A DNA stretch of 64,000 nucleotides from Hippopus hippopus. Taxonomy: Eukaryota; Mollusca; Bivalvia; Cardiida; Cardiidae. Numbering within the stretch: the first letter of the stretch is position 1; each line of letters begins with the position of its first letter. The stretch covers positions 47,568,252 through 47,632,251 of the forward strand of contig OX328096.1 in the NCBI GenBank assembly GCA_946811185.2, read 5' to 3'. This document shows positions 10,635-22,745 of the stretch, in pieces. The notes below the pieces were generated by a model, which worked only from the letters and a program-made list of their open reading frames with translations, was not told where the DNA came from and ran no database searches. The position numbers and the translations under genes were made by a program.

Positions 10635-10892
10635 ATTTATGTATATTGTGATCCCGATCCTAATTTTCAGGATGTGTATCATATTGTTCGTTTACACTGC
10701 TGATACAATATTGATAGCCAAGAGACACCCCTTCCTCAGCCACCCCATCCCACAACCCCTAGCACAACCCATAACACAAGCTAGCCAAACAAAATTATTG
10801 TTATGGGGGTGAAGGGGGGCTTGATCCACAATACGTCTGACAAAACCAGCACTCGCGTCTTTCAGCGTGTTCCTGCTATATATTTGTTGTAT

Positions 10893-11123
10893 TTAACTCT
10901 TTACCAAACGACAAAATTTTAGACTTGTCCAAATTGAAAGCATTTGCAGACGACAAAATAAATGTGACTCAACAATTGAAACTTGACTTTAGAGGAGTAG
11001 AAAACATTGTGGGAAAAGGAGAAAATGCTGGTTACCAGCATTTTCTCCTTTTCCCACAATGTTTTCAGAAGTCTTCTTCCTCTGGGTTGTAAAAACCAGG
11101 GATTGTTTGGTAAACGGCTAAAT
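10893..11123 (+). repeat. Family B element with a perfect 67-bp palindrome
   Basis: Complete from TTAACTCTTTACCAAACGAC to GGATTGTTTGGTAAACGG. Positions 11000-11066 form a perfect palindrome of 33-nt arms around one central base (GGTTACC). Confidence 0.95.
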
Positions 11124-11343
11124 GGCTGGAAATTACATGTCAATTACACACTTGTTTATCGCCTACCATATAGATAGATTAGCGATTGCGTTAGTTGGTT
11201 GCGCAATGGTTTCTGATACTCAATAATTACCAATGCGCAATGGTTACTATAGTTGCATGAAACGGCAAACAGAAACTTTTTTATGGCTTTTTGAATGCGA
11301 TGCTACAAATTCCGGTTTTTAACTAATTAAGCAAAACAGTATT

Positions 11344-11440
11344 AAGTCCTTACCAAAGGAATACCGAGTTGAAGCAATCCTGAGGAAGTACGCGTTCGAA
11401 AACATTGTGGAAAAGGGAGAAAACACTGGTTTCTACAAAG
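11344..11440 (-). repeat. Family B, left part
   Basis: CCTTACCAAAGGAATACCG, GAAAACATTGTGGAAAAGGG, then loss of homology at the core centre. Confidence 0.6.
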
Positions 11441-11624
11441 TTTGCAAGCCTTTCGATAAAATGAAACACTCCGTCATTTGAGTCACATTCGATTTGTCTT
11501 CTGAAAATACTTTCATAGATTAGTAAGATTTTGAATCCTCTTGTCAAAGCTTAAATCTCCAGCCAACAGTAAAAGTTCAAAATATTGTCATTTCTCTTTC
11601 TTCCCACCGACAAAACCGCACCGT

Positions 11625-11732
11625 TTGTGACATTCTGGATCCAAGATCAGATTGCAAGTTCCGTGCAGTCAGGTCTTAGTCCACCGTGTCCCTAAAAAAT
11701 CTCATCGAATGCTAAGCAGCCTTTGGGGTATT
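11625..11732 (+). repeat. Family A, right part
   Basis: Core GATCAGATTGCAAGTTCCG and right end ATGCTAAGCAGCCTTTGG. Confidence 0.65.
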
Positions 11733-11748
11733 TGTTTGTATCCAAAAT

Positions 11749-12017
11749 GAGTCATGCTCTCTTCAAAGAAGGCTTAATGCCTCTGCAAAAAGTATCGACA
11801 GAGGTCAGCCTGCCCACTCCGCACAGTCCGCGCAGACCGACCTGGTTCGAAACTTTCAACTTTTGGTAAATCTTCTGCATATCAAAAGACCAGTTTATCT
11901 CATGATGCAGTCGATTGTAAGACAAAATGGACTTCAGCGATCATAATTATGTGAGGACTAGCGTGGTAAAATGCAGTACGGAGACACATTAAATACCCTT
12001 TTGCCAAAGTATGGCTC
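11749..12017 (+). repeat. Family C copy
   Basis: GAGTCATGCTCTC to AAAGTATGGCTC; an 8-10 bp expansion in the core (CCCACTCCGCACAGTCCGCG). Confidence 0.85.
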
Positions 12018-12178
12018 ATATTCAGCCAAAACGAGATTGACATTATGTTCCTGTTAGGTATACTTACAGTCTGTCATTTTTCTTTCATTTTTTTTTCTAC
12101 AATTTCTTCTCTTCAGAAGATATTATTCGCCCGAACAGTCATTGCTCCTCGACCTCACACTGACACCTTTCGTCTGTA

Positions 12179-12391
12179 TTAAACTCTTTAACCACATGGA
12201 CCTGTCCAAATTGACGGCATTTTCAGTTGACAAAACAAATATTGCTCAAATCAAGGTTCTGATAAAGTAAAGAACATTGTTGGAAAAGGAGAAAATGCTG
12301 GTTACCAGCATTTTCTCCTTTTCCCACAATGTTTTCAAAAGCCTACTCTGTCAGGGTTGTTAAAACTCGGGATTGTGTGGTGAAGCATTAA
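12179..12391 (+). repeat. Family B element, complete
   Basis: TTAA at both ends; core palindrome with one mismatch around GGTTACC. Confidence 0.92.
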
Positions 12392-12554
12392 GAAGCCTCG
12401 TCTGTAAGCAGAAACTGTAAGACAAGCCTTTCCACAAGATACCGTCGATTTATTAATTCGTATAGTTTTCCTGTTTAGCGCAGTTTTCAGCATCACTTAT
12501 TTCATGCAGATATTGATGTTTTGGGGCTGTTTTGTCAGAATATCTAGAAAAATG

Positions 12555-12735
12555 TAGTGGATAGTGCAGATCTAAGATCAGGCTGAATGTCCATAATGAG
12601 CATCTCATTTCTCATGACTCCGTTCTTCAACAAAGCTCAGGTAGGATTTAACAAAATGGTGACGGAGAGTCTCAGTAAAATTGCTCAGTCTTGTTCTGTG
12701 CAGTCTGATCTGAGTCTGTAATGTCCACATCAGCA
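12555..12735 (+). repeat. Family A, split fragments
   Basis: Left arm GATCTAAGATCAGGCTG at 12570-12590 and right arm TTCTGTGCAGTCTGATCTG at 12690-12712, separated by about 100 bp of unrelated sequence. Confidence 0.5.
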
Positions 12736-12739
12736 ACTA

Positions 12740-13575
12740 AATCCGGATTCAGCGCTTCAAAGTCAGGTATAGTCAAACAGCAACAAAAGCAAAACTGCAG
12801 ATACAAGCCGATTAAAGTAGGACAACACCGCTGAGTTAGACATTTATTGTGACACACAGACGCATGAATGTAGGTCGGAAAATATGACTCAACTCTATGC
12901 GAGTTGCGTCATCTTGTCATCTGCTCAAGTGCGGGTTTTAAGACAGCTCCTACTTGGACAACTGGTATCTGGATAAGTCGTACGAATTATCCTGGTACGA
13001 ATTGCCCTGTTACCTTAATTCTCAAGAAGCCAAGAAACAAAATTGATTAATCGTAAACACACATGAAAAACACATAGTTTTCAAAATCAGGAAGTACTAT
13101 TTCAAAATGATAAGTCGGTCTATGCGTCTGTTTCTCTTGCGCTATTGAAAATGATGTTGATCACGTTTAAAGAGATAAGAAAAATGCAGTAGAATTAATA
13201 ATAACGTGCATGAGAAATCAGACCTATTGGAACCATTTTGTCCCAAAGAGACGCACGTTCAAACAGGTACATGTACTTTGAAATGAGATCTATATACATG
13301 TATATATCTACATTGTTGTACAGTCAAACAAATCGAAATTCCATAGTACATGTAGTTTCGAAATGAAAATGATTTCATATTATTAAGTATTTCTAACAGC
13401 GTTTGGCCAATCCTGTATCTAGTACCATCCAGCACTAATTAATTTTTTAATTATCGAAACAATATTGAAGCAGACGGCGTTGAAAAATAAATAAATAAAT
13501 AAGTAAATAAGTAAATTATGGATAAGCCAACATTAATTATGGTCTTACAAAAGTAAGGTGAAATCATTGTGGCAA
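12740..13575. other. No gene; short AAAT tract
   Basis: No coding signal. An ATAA/GTAA tract lies at 13485-13516. Confidence 0.45.
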
Positions 13576-13674
13576 AAGTAAAAATGGCTCGTGTAGTGGC
13601 CTGTTACAAGGTCCATAAATTGGTCTGAATATAGTACTGAGTTTACCCTTTATCATGGATACAGTCTGTCTTAA

Positions 13675-13825
13675 CTACGTTGAGGAAGCAAATTTCCCCT
13701 TTTCCACAATGTTTTCATCCATTTAAATGACAGAAATTATCTTTTGACCTAGATTGGATTTTTTGTCTGCAAACGCTTTCAATTTGGTTGAGTCTAAAAT
13801 TCTATTATTTAATACAGAGATAATG
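13675..13825 (-). repeat. Family B, right part
   Basis: CCCCTTTTCCACAATGTTTT through GTCTGCAAACGCTTTCAATT to GTTGAGTCTAAAATTCTATT. Confidence 0.7.
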
Positions 13826-14144
13826 CTCACGCTTGACAGTCTCAATGATCAAGCAATAAAGACAATGAACCAGTGCGCTCGGCGAATCTTTTAAAACAGT
13901 ATTGTACCAAGACGAACCGTTGACTAATCGACGTCTTATCTCGATCTAAACTTCAATTTTCAGACGTCAATCTGATCTGAACCTGTACTGTCAATTATAG
14001 CACTTGAATTTGCTAACAGCGATGCTAAGATTTCAAGTAATTGTTCAAGGTGCAAAATTCATAGTTTTGTAAAAGACAATGCTATCAAAACACTTGGAAT
14101 TGGGAAGCTGCTTTAATAAATAAATATATATTAATTTAATATAG

Positions 14145-14407
14145 GAGCCATACTCTGTGAAAAACATTGGTTTAATGCATCTGCAAAAATATCGACTCAG
14201 GTCAGCCTGAGCAATCCTCGCAGGCTGACCCGATTTGAAACCTTTTGCTATTGGTAAATTTTCTGATTGCCAAAAGACCATTCTACCTCATAACTCAGTC
14301 GGTTGTTGGACAAAATGGAATTTATGGAAACATAACTATTGTGATTACTTGCTTGGAACAATGTACTACGGAAATGCACTAAACCCCCTTTTGCCATAGC
14401 ATGGGCC
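14145..14407 (+). repeat. Family C copy
   Basis: GAGCCATACTCTGTG to CATAGCATGGGCC; core decayed. Confidence 0.85.
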
Positions 14408-15612
14408 AAGTGTAAGAAATGAAAATAACGCAGCAAACAAAAAGCATCAACTGCAAAGGGTTAAATATTTCTAGCGTTCTAGCGAGATGTCCTGACTGCT
14501 AAACATAATACTATGTTATAAAGATGGTATAGTTTGATGTCATCTAAGCATACTCAAACTTTCTTAGTCTTGACTGTACATAATAGACTTAGAAGTAACC
14601 GCAGAAACAACGTTAAGGTCAACTAGATACGTGTAGTGCCACTGTCTTCACAAAAATGAAACAACAGATAAAATACACATTTAAGATATATAGAAAGAAT
14701 GAAAAAATAAAAACTGTGTTCCACTTGTAATCACAAGGCTCTTGGGATAAGGTTGACAGCCAAACAGTTTCACTGTCTTCATAAAGGTACAGTTTACAGA
14801 TAAAAATACACAGTATGAACTACATTTTCTTCTTTCTGATAAATCTTGCTTTTTTTTCTAAAGTAAATAGATCTATGCCTTTTATTGTAAATAATTCCTG
14901 TTTTATTCACAGTTCTCTGCAATTTTCTTTCCTGTTTTTCTACCAGTTCACTTTTAGAATAACCCTTGAAACTATGCACACCAAGGCGGGACCTGACTGG
15001 CTAAGTTTCTACGAAGCAGGAATTTTGAGTGATTGATATGTTTCACAATGCATGCAAAATAAATATTTTCGAACTAAACACACTGCGTGAAACCCTACAC
15101 AGAAAAAAAAAAATGTAATATGCTTCAAATATTTACAAATTCAAAAGAAAGCTTTCACACATACCTTATTTTATAACCACAGTAGCATCCATTTATCTCG
15201 AGTAAAAATCATCAGAAATTGCGTCACTATTCCTCTATCATATACCGGTGCAAACAGTCTAGTATACACTCATGCTATAATGTCTTGTTTTTTACGTATG
15301 TATCACTCATTTACAGACATCAGCCTAGTCTGCTGAATACGAACAAGAAGACAAATTCCAATAGGAAGTTAGACATATAGCCTCGAGCTGGTTCAGCGCA
15401 ATGACTGGAATAATTTTTTTCTCTGGAATAACTACGTAAGCTGAGAAAATCGAAGAAATTTCTTCGACTTATATACGTCGTCTATTGGCCGTAAATGAAT
15501 AGCGCCGCTATCAGAAAATTAGTTTCGCGTAATAGCCTTACTGTACGACTTAGACATCATTCTCTCCCATTTTCTGTTTTTTTCATTTACATGATTCGTT
15601 TCTACTTCAGAT
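14408..15612. other. No gene; one dispersed direct repeat
   Basis: A roughly 43-bp imperfect direct repeat starting CACTGTCTTCA occurs at 14639-14682 and 14770-14813. Otherwise AT-rich with nothing recognised. Confidence 0.45.
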
Positions 15613-15645
15613 TAACCCTAAACTCTTAACAAGACAACACAATAT

Positions 15646-15906
15646 GGCTTGCAACACGCGAAAAGCGGCATTCGGACATTTGCGTAAAGTGTCGTCTCGG
15701 ATCAGCCTGCGCAGTCCGCGCAGGCTAATCCGAGACGGCACTTTACGACTACATTAGATTTTGTTCTTCAGTAGATTTGCGCAAAACAGAAAATTATATA
15801 AAAACGGAAAGTGTCGTTTCGGATTAGCCTGCGTGGAGTGCGCAGGCTGATCCGAGACGACACTTTACGCAAATGTCCGAATGTCCCTTTTCGCGTGTTG
15901 CAAGCC
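15646..15906. repeat. Family D element, nested in B
   Basis: Inverted ends GGCTTGCAACACGCG. Two hairpins, each with the GCCTGCG-type core, separated by a short middle. Flanked by ATAT on both sides. Confidence 0.93.
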
Positions 15907-15936
15907 ATATTGGACATGTCCAAAACCAAAGCATTT

Positions 15937-16197
15937 GAGCAGTGCTCGGGATAAAGGGGGTTTAATGCATCTCTGTGATACATCATACCAAGCAAGTCGT
16001 CACCAAATTGTGGATCTATGAAATCTACATTGTCTAACAACCGATTGCATCAAGAGATAGTATCGTCCGTTGACACGCATAAAATTTACAATGAGCAAAC
16101 AGTTTTGACCTATATCAGCCTGAGCGGACTGTGCAGGCGGACATAGATCGATACTTTATGTGATTACATTAAAACCCCTTTTCACAGAGTATAGCTC
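15937..16197 (-). repeat. Family C element, nested in B at the GCATTT site
   Basis: Left flank AAAGCATTT is the B motif; right flank ATAT is a slightly changed duplicate. Ends GAGCAGTGCTCGG and GAGTATAGCTC. Confidence 0.9.
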
Positions 16198-16426
16198 ATA
16201 TTATCAAATCAAATGTGTCTAAAATGGTGGAACTTGTCTTCGAGAGGGTAGAAAACATGGAAAAGGAGAAAATCCTGGTTACAAGAATGTTTTTTTTTTT
16301 TTCATTTTCTTTTTTAATCTCGGGGTCGTTAAAACTTGAATTATGAGTTGTATGCGTATTTCCAGTCGACAGTTGAAAAGAGCGATTTTCCGTTCGCTTG
16401 AGTAAGATAATCATATCCGACAGTAT

Positions 16427-16497
16427 AGATCCAAGCTCAGAATATACGTTCTGGGCAGTCTAATCTTGACCTACTTTGTCCACAAAAGTGCATTGTG
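16427..16497 (+). repeat. Family A core fragment
   Basis: AGTATAGATCCAAGCTCAG and GGGCAGTCTAATCTTGACC. Confidence 0.6.
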
Positions 16498-16919
16498 TCA
16501 TTGTTAGCAACTGGAGTATCAAAAGGAAACTTGTTTGCTACCCAGTAGAACAAATCACTTTTGTTGCGAGGTCTGTTCTTAATTAATCGTAATGGTATGT
16601 AGAAACTACTTACATGTTACTTCTTGCGATAAATGATTAAAAATCAGATTTATAATCTTATGAGGTCCGTTTGTCTACTTAAAATGAGAAAGGTTTAAAA
16701 AAGAAAAAAGGCAGACATCGTAAGAGGTAGTGGAGTATGAACATTGCAACTTGTTTGTTGCTTAAACACATGTATGAAGAAGAGCAGTTGCTTCCAATAA
16801 AATGTCTAATAAATGTCTATATATACAGTATTGTAATGCATTATTCGGTAGCGCATAAAAGATATTAGGCTACCAATCCATACAAGAAAATGATTATCCG
16901 CCATCTTTTGCTTTCATTT
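16498..16919. other. No feature recognised
   Basis: AT-rich, no coding signal. Confidence 0.4.
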
Positions 16920-16923
16920 ATAT

Positions 16924-17175
16924 GAGCCATGCTCTGGCTAAAGGGGGGCTTAATGAAGCTCCGTGATGCATTGTACCAAGCATATAATTATGAATAAATA
17001 AAATCCATTGTGTCTAACAAACAAGAGAATCGTGAGGTAGACAGGCTCCTTTGACATACGAATTGACAAATAGAAAAAGGTTTCTGCCAAGGTCAGCCCG
17101 CTCGGAATGGGTAGGCTGACCTGGGTCGATACTTTTTGCAGATGCATTAAGTCCCATTTTCACAAAGCATGGCTC
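16924..17175 (-). repeat. Family C element with 4-bp duplication
   Basis: GAGCCATGCTCTGGC to AAGCATGGCTC, flanked by ATAT on each side. Confidence 0.92.
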
Positions 17176-18057
17176 ATATCCATCTGCTAAGGTGTGAATA
17201 AGCTGCCCCGCGTAGTATTGGTAGCGTATAATATATATGACTAGAATATAAATGACATAAATGGGCATGCTGATTGGCCCGTAGAGGTTGGCACAATACA
17301 AATAGATGCCCTCAATTTGACCAATCTACTTTTATTTTTTTCGAGACTAATACAAGCAGGTAGGTAAGAAAACTTCGAGAACTTTCAATTGTTCGTATAG
17401 AAGTATTCAGTGAATTTTCTAAATCAGTTAGGCTTGTGGATCATGTAGATTCAGATCGGACTACACAGATCGTAGTTTGGCAATGGACATTTGATTTAAT
17501 CCGCCAGAACATGGGTACTGAAATGTAAAAGTAACTACACCAATTTGCAATCAGTTCTTTGTAAACATAGTCATTACTATCGTAATGATACTATTTAGTT
17601 CCGAGATACAAGTTGCTGTCATGCGATTTATACTTGAAATATGACTTTTGTATCGCTGGCGTCACACTGTCCCGAAGTTGACACCACATAGCATTACCAA
17701 TATGAATTTTTTAGTTTATCCCCCAACTTTGGTCAACAACTACTCGAAAGTTGAAATAAAGATGTGGCTTACAGAAATTTATACGATAGCTCTAGATGTC
17801 CTAACGAACTGTTCGATGAGTCACGTACAAAACCGGATTTGACGATATTGCGAAATACTGTTTCTGTTGGTATCACCAAATCATAAATGCGTTGAATACA
17901 TGAAATAATCAGGTTCAAATGGACAAATAAGGAATCGGATACTGCGATTTATGGCCAAAATGTAAAATAAATTTTTGCAGCCATACATTCAAGATCAGAC
18001 TATCAAATCACCCAAAGTTGTTAACAGGGCATAGGCGGTGACACTCACAAAAGCTTC
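17176..18057. other. No feature recognised
   Basis: No supported gene; a decayed A-like trace (GTAGATTCAGATCGGAC) near 17443. Confidence 0.4.
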
Positions 18058-18279
18058 TTTATCTATTAGGCAGCTAAGCGCTACTCTCTGTCTGCGCCAT
18101 GGCGGATGGTGTAATTTAAGATCAGACTACACGGAGCGTGCAATCTGATGTAAGATCTACACTGTCCAATATGGTGAGATTTTTTTCTGACAAGTGAAAC
18201 TTTGACATCACAATGGTTGGTTATTTACCATTGGCTGAATTTAACGTTTGCAAGACTTATGTGGTAGTGGAAGGGTTAA
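18058..18279 (-). repeat. Family A element, diverged
   Basis: ATTAGGCAGCTAAGCGC, core CAGACTACACGGAGCGTGC, right end GTGGAAGGGTTAA. Confidence 0.8.
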
Positions 18280-18578
18280 CCAATAGGTAACCATTTCATT
18301 TGAATTACAATGATGATATTGACGGTTTTCTTTTTTTACTGGAATATTCTTGTGAATAAAGACAGTGTAGACCCACGATCCAATGCAGGTTTTTCCCAAC
18401 ACAGAGGCTGTCCGCTGTCACAAATAAATATGAAAACTGGTCCAAGTCTAAATTCTAGGACAAGCCAATCAGATTGCTAGTTCTGAAATTAAGAATAAGA
18501 ATTAAACTAGTGAAAATTATTCCTAAATATACTGGTATTCAAATTATTAAATATCCGAAATTTCATTGCATTTAGGAG

Positions 18579-18775
18579 TTAATGTTTGAGCGCCAAACAT
18601 AAAGGTCGACGTTTTTCGACGGCTGAAAGCACAATCCACTAAAACCAAGATTTTTTTTTCTGTTATAGACTTATTATAGGCTTGACTAAACCAGCGGACG
18701 GTATAGATCCAAGATCAGACTGCACGTTCTGTGCAGTCTGATCTTGATCTATGCCTTTCGCAATGGTAGATCTAC
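18579..18775 (+). repeat. Family A2 element
   Basis: TTAATGTTTGAGCGCC and GTCGACGTTTTTCGACGGC arms, not those of A, with the A core CAGACTGCACGTTCTGTGC. Confidence 0.8.
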
Positions 18776-19033
18776 TCCTGTTTTCGCCTTTTTCGATTAA
18801 AGGTTACCAATCTATAGAGGTCAAACCTAGAGCTCTATTGTTCAATCCACTTATATCTTGCGTCCATGCGTAGGCTAATCAACTGTTTCTCGTATTTCTG
18901 CCATTTTTTTTCCTCTGGCGTTTCTCACGTAGGCCATATCGATCCGGACACTGTATCCCCAGACGTTGTGTAACAATTCTCTTGAAGCTGGATTAAGCGA
19001 TTAGTTCGTGAAACAAATCTGCAACAGACGGCT

Positions 19034-19258
19034 TTAACAGCCAGACGACACAGTTTTAGATTCTTCCAAACTTATAGCATTGACAGACAACATAATGATG
19101 TGGCTGAAATGGTAGGAAGTGTCATTGTAAGGGTAGAAACCATTGTGTGGATTGGAGAAAATCTTAGTTACAAGCATTTTCTTTTTATCCCATGCACATG
19201 CTTTAAAAGTCAGCATCTTGAAAACCTTTAAGACTCGAGATTGTTTGGAGAGGGTTAA
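19034..19258 (+). repeat. Family B element, decayed
   Basis: TTAA at both ends; left GACGACACAGTTTTAGATTC; core mutated. Confidence 0.8.
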
Positions 19259-19307
19259 ATATCTTTTTGAAAATATGGAACAATCATTATTGATTAAACT
19301 TTGATAG

Positions 19308-19370
19308 GTGAATGCATTGTGGGAGCAAGTTCTCCTCTTTCACAATGTTTTCAAAAGTTGTTTGCTCCAA
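19308..19370 (+). repeat. Family B core fragment
   Basis: GCATTGTGGGAGCAAG then CACAATGTTTTCAAAAG; middle deleted. Confidence 0.55.
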
Positions 19371-19454
19371 GCACACACAAGTCATATGCCACTGTTAATG
19401 TGTCAAGCCTGAAGGCGCTGAATAATTGCAATATATTTTCTCAGTCAGGAACAA

Positions 19455-19675
19455 ATAGCCAAACTCTGTGAAATGGGGGGTCAGCACAGGCTGACATGGG
19501 ACGATACTTTTAGCTATTGGTCAACAGTTACTGTCTTCGTTTCCAAAGAGCATTCTACCTTATGATTCAGTAGGTTTTGCGACAAAAGGGATTTTATGGA
19601 TCCATTATTATATGATGACTTGCCTCGTATTATGCATCACGGAGATGCATTAAATCACCCTTTGCCAGAGCATCA
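19455..19675 (+). repeat. Family C with deletion through the hairpin
   Basis: GAAATGGGGGGTCAGC joins directly to CAGGCTGACATGGG: one arm and the left body are lost. Confidence 0.8.
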
Positions 19676-19764
19676 CTGAAATATACTTTCAAAGTTGTCC
19701 TTGCATTTAAGTTCTCATAATAGCGGGCTGATTAGATCCAATATCAGACTGTACATACTCGTAT

Positions 19765-20195
19765 TTAAGTATTTAACAAAGGACATATTTTTAAACTTGC
19801 CAGTGAGTGTAGAAATTATTTGAGCGATGCCCTGTGAAAATGTATCTCCGTGATCAATTATACCAAGCGGTTCATGACATAATAAAGGATACATAAAATC
19901 CGTTTTGTTAAATAAGCATTTGAATCATGGGGTGGAATGGCATTTTGAAAAGCAGACTAATGCAAGACTGCTCAGACCGACATGAGTAGATACATTTTTA
20001 TAGATGCATTAAACCCGGTTTTCACAGAGCATGGGTCATTTGCTGATGATAAATTGAATGTGGCTCAAATAATGGTACTTGTCTTTTAAAGGGGGCAAAA
20101 GCAAATCTGATAACAGCATTTTCTCCTTTTCCCTCAATGATTTCAAAAGCTTTTCTTCCCTGGGTCGTTACATAGCCCGAGCGTTTGGTCACATG
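19765..20195 (+). repeat. Family B copy carrying a nested C element
   Basis: Left part TTAAGTATTTAACAAAGGAC to GAAATTATTT; right part ATTTGCTGATGATAAATTG through CTCCTTTTCCC to GAGCGTTTGGTCAC. Confidence 0.82.
19822..20037 (-). repeat. Family C element, nested in B at the ATTTGC site
   Basis: Flanked by ATTT at 19818-19821 and 20038-20041. Hairpin region shortened (GCAAGACTGCTCAGACC). Confidence 0.88.
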
Positions 20196-20519
20196 TTGAA
20201 TGGATCCTTTCTTTTCGTCCAATTACGAGCAACCTTCATATGGAAAAGTAAAGCGTACCAGCTTGAACTGTTTTGTCCGTGCAAAAATAAGTCGAACCAT
20301 TGATATATTCGAATAATTGACATTTTACTGCCTATGCATATGTCCAATGATATAAAACGGTTCTGACGAATGTGAATTCGCGAGCAAGTGACGTGCATAT
20401 ACATTGTACGTAGAGAAGTTATTTATATTTTGATGACAAGCGCAGAAAAATAACACCGATGTCAATACTATCTTTCCCCCTACCCAGAGGTTGACGTCTG
20501 TCGTTAAAGAAACCTCCTC

Positions 20520-20645
20520 TTCAGTACATTGCCATTTGCAGACGACCCTATCTGTTTTATGTTGCCCGTTTTTGAAAACATGTTGACAAAAGGAAAAATT
20601 TCTGATGACGGGCATTGTCTCCTTTTGTCACAATGTCTCGAAATG
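20520..20645 (+). repeat. Family B core, diverged
   Basis: TTGAAAACATGTTGACAAAAGG paired loosely with CCTTTTGTCACAATGTC; ACATTGCCATTTGCAGACGA upstream. Confidence 0.6.
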
Positions 20646-20816
20646 TATTTATGCGCATAAACATCATCCAGATGATTTATATTTGACATAAACTTTTTTT
20701 TTTCAAGTCATCTGCAGAAAATGTGTCCACAGGAACTGACTTCAGAGAGGGAAAATATGACTTCGACATTTCCCGTTAAAACATGACGTAATTTGTTTCT
20801 TCACAGCTGCAAGAAA

Positions 20817-21028
20817 TTAACACTTATCATGCTAAATGAAAGAAATTAAACTTTCAACCTGATAGTAAAAACCCAATTTTTTCTACCTACAATGTATTTT
20901 GGGAGGAAAGATATCTCCTTATCGGACACTGTAGATCAAAGATCAGAATGCACGTTCTGTGCAGTCTGATCTTGACCAACACTGTCCACAAAAGATCAGT
21001 GAGTCGCACTTAGCAGCCAAAGATTTAA
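20817..21028 (+). repeat. Family A element, complete
   Basis: TTAACACTTATCATGCTAAA to TTAGCAGCCAAAGATTTAA; core nearly intact. Confidence 0.92.
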
Positions 21029-21109
21029 TAGGCTCTAAAATGACGACATTTCTCTACGACGATGTTTATTTCAAAGAGTGGGGAGTTCAAAGAATAGTAC
21101 ATTTTCATC

Positions 21110-21433
21110 AAACTTCTTTCCAGATGACAGAAATAAACTTGTCCAAATTAAAAATATTGAAGGCGACAAATGCGTCATATGATGATTGTTTTATTTATTT
21201 ATTTTTTTTTTTTTACTATGATAGGGTAGAAAACATGGTAGGAAAAGGAGAAAATGCTGGTTACTAGTATTTTTTTCCCTTTCTCTCCCATGTTTACAAA
21301 AGCCTTCTATTCCTAGGGTCGTTAAAAGTCGAAAGAAATGCTGTTTACAAGTATTTTCCTTTCTCCACCATGTTTTCAAAAGCCTTCTATTCCTAGGGTC
21401 GTTAAAAGTCAGGATCGTGTGGTAAAAGATTAA
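21110..21433 (+). repeat. Family B with duplicated right half
   Basis: The stretch from GAAAATGCTGGTTACTAG to GGGTCGTTAAAAGTC (about 21250-21331) recurs, slightly changed, at about 21332-21402. Confidence 0.85.
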
Positions 21434-21507
21434 ATCCCTTTCCAGAATACAAAAAGATAAGACTGTTCCATATAGAAACCACTTTCAAACAACAACTCAC
21501 CTGTGCT

Positions 21508-21733
21508 CTAATTCTTTATCAAACGACAATATCTTAGCCTTGTCTAAATTGGAATCGTTTGCAGACGACAAACTAAGTGTGGTTAACGTCGGAATTTGTT
21601 ATTCAAAACGTAGAAAATATTTTGGGAAAAGGAGAAAATGCTGGCTACTAACATTTTCTCCTTTTCTCAAATTAATTTTTAAGGCCTTCTTCCATATGGT
21701 CGATAAAACTCGGGATTGTGTGGTGAAGGGTTA
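21508..21733 (+). repeat. Family B element
   Basis: TTTATCAAACGACAATATC to GATTGTGTGGTGAAGGGTTA. Confidence 0.85.
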
Positions 21734-21747
21734 CATGATGTGATTGA

Positions 21748-21881
21748 TCTTTAATAGGGTGGGAAAACAATGTTGGAAAAATACCGGTCACCAGCATTTT
21801 TTCCTATTCTCGCATTCTTTTTAGTAGCCTTATTTTTCCTCGGGGTCATTAAACTCGAAATATAGGTTGGTGTATAATTAA
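21748..21881 (+). repeat. Family B, right half
   Basis: Starts near the core and ends at a TTAA that also begins the next A element. Confidence 0.7.
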
Positions 21882-22089
21882 TCCTTATCCCGCTAAATAA
21901 CTGTAATGAAATTTTCAATTCGATAGTAAGAATCCAAACATTGCTAATTCAAAGTTATGTTTTGGGGAATAATATCTCCTTATCGGACAGTATAGATCCA
22001 AGATCAGACTGCACGTTCTGTGCAGTCTGATCGTGATCTACACTGTCCGCAAAAGGTCAGTGAGTCGCGCTTAGCAGCCGAAGGGTTAA
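21878..22089 (+). repeat. Family A element, complete
   Basis: TTAATCCTTATCCCGCTAAA to GCAGCCGAAGGGTTAA; strong hairpin GTATAGATCCAAGATCAGAC. Confidence 0.93.
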
Positions 22090-22493
22090 TAGTTTAGAAA
22101 AAAAAAACATCACATCGCGTCACAAAGTTAAGTTAAACCCAGCTTGATGACGAGCAAAGTAAAAAAAAACTGGGCTCAACATCCCTCTCCCCCCGTCCCC
22201 TTCCCAGTCAGGTTTACGTATTTGGTCTTTATACAGTCACGTGGCGTCACATGACGAATATCTCTACGCACACAGAGAGAGGGCTCTAAGAGCAGTAGTA
22301 ATGTTTGATTGATTAAATTTCCATTCCTTACAACACTTTCATTTGTGTTCATTACGGATTCTTCACCGTTGACATTTGTATTATTGTAGATTATAGACTT
22401 GGTCGTGGATTGTTTATTAGACTTAATAAACAACTTGCTCGAAAAAATGTCTTACTTTATTTCTATTTTTTTTTAAAGCCCTTTTGATATATA
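22090..22493. other. No feature recognised
   Basis: No supported gene or family. Confidence 0.4.
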
Positions 22494-22740
22494 GAACCAT
22501 GCCCTGTGAAAAGGGGATTTAATGCATCCGTAAAAAATACCGACCCATATCAGCCTGCGTAGTCCACCCAGGCCGTCATGGGTAGAATCTTTTTACTATT
22601 TGTAAATTTTCTGCGTGTCCAGGAACCTTTATATCTCATGAGTAAGTCGGCTGTATGAATTTTTTAGATCCATAATTAGATCTTGCTTGGTATAATACAT
22701 AACAGAGATGCATTAAACCACCTTCTCCAAAAGCATGGCT
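22494..22740 (+). repeat. Family C copy
   Basis: GAACCATGCCCTGTG to AAGCATGGCT; abuts the D element that follows. Confidence 0.85.
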
Positions 22741-22745
22741 TATAT

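Larger units (their letters stand above)
15613..16345 (+). repeat. Family B copy carrying nested D and C elements
   Basis: B pieces at 15613-15645, 15907-15936 (GGACATGTCCAAAACC) and 16198-16345 (decayed core and TCGGGGTCGTTAAAACTTG) join into one B+ when the D and C copies are removed. Confidence 0.85.

Noticed and set aside
10893..11123. Rho-independent terminators at the hairpins
   Set aside because: Eukaryotic context; hairpins are element cores with no following gene logic.
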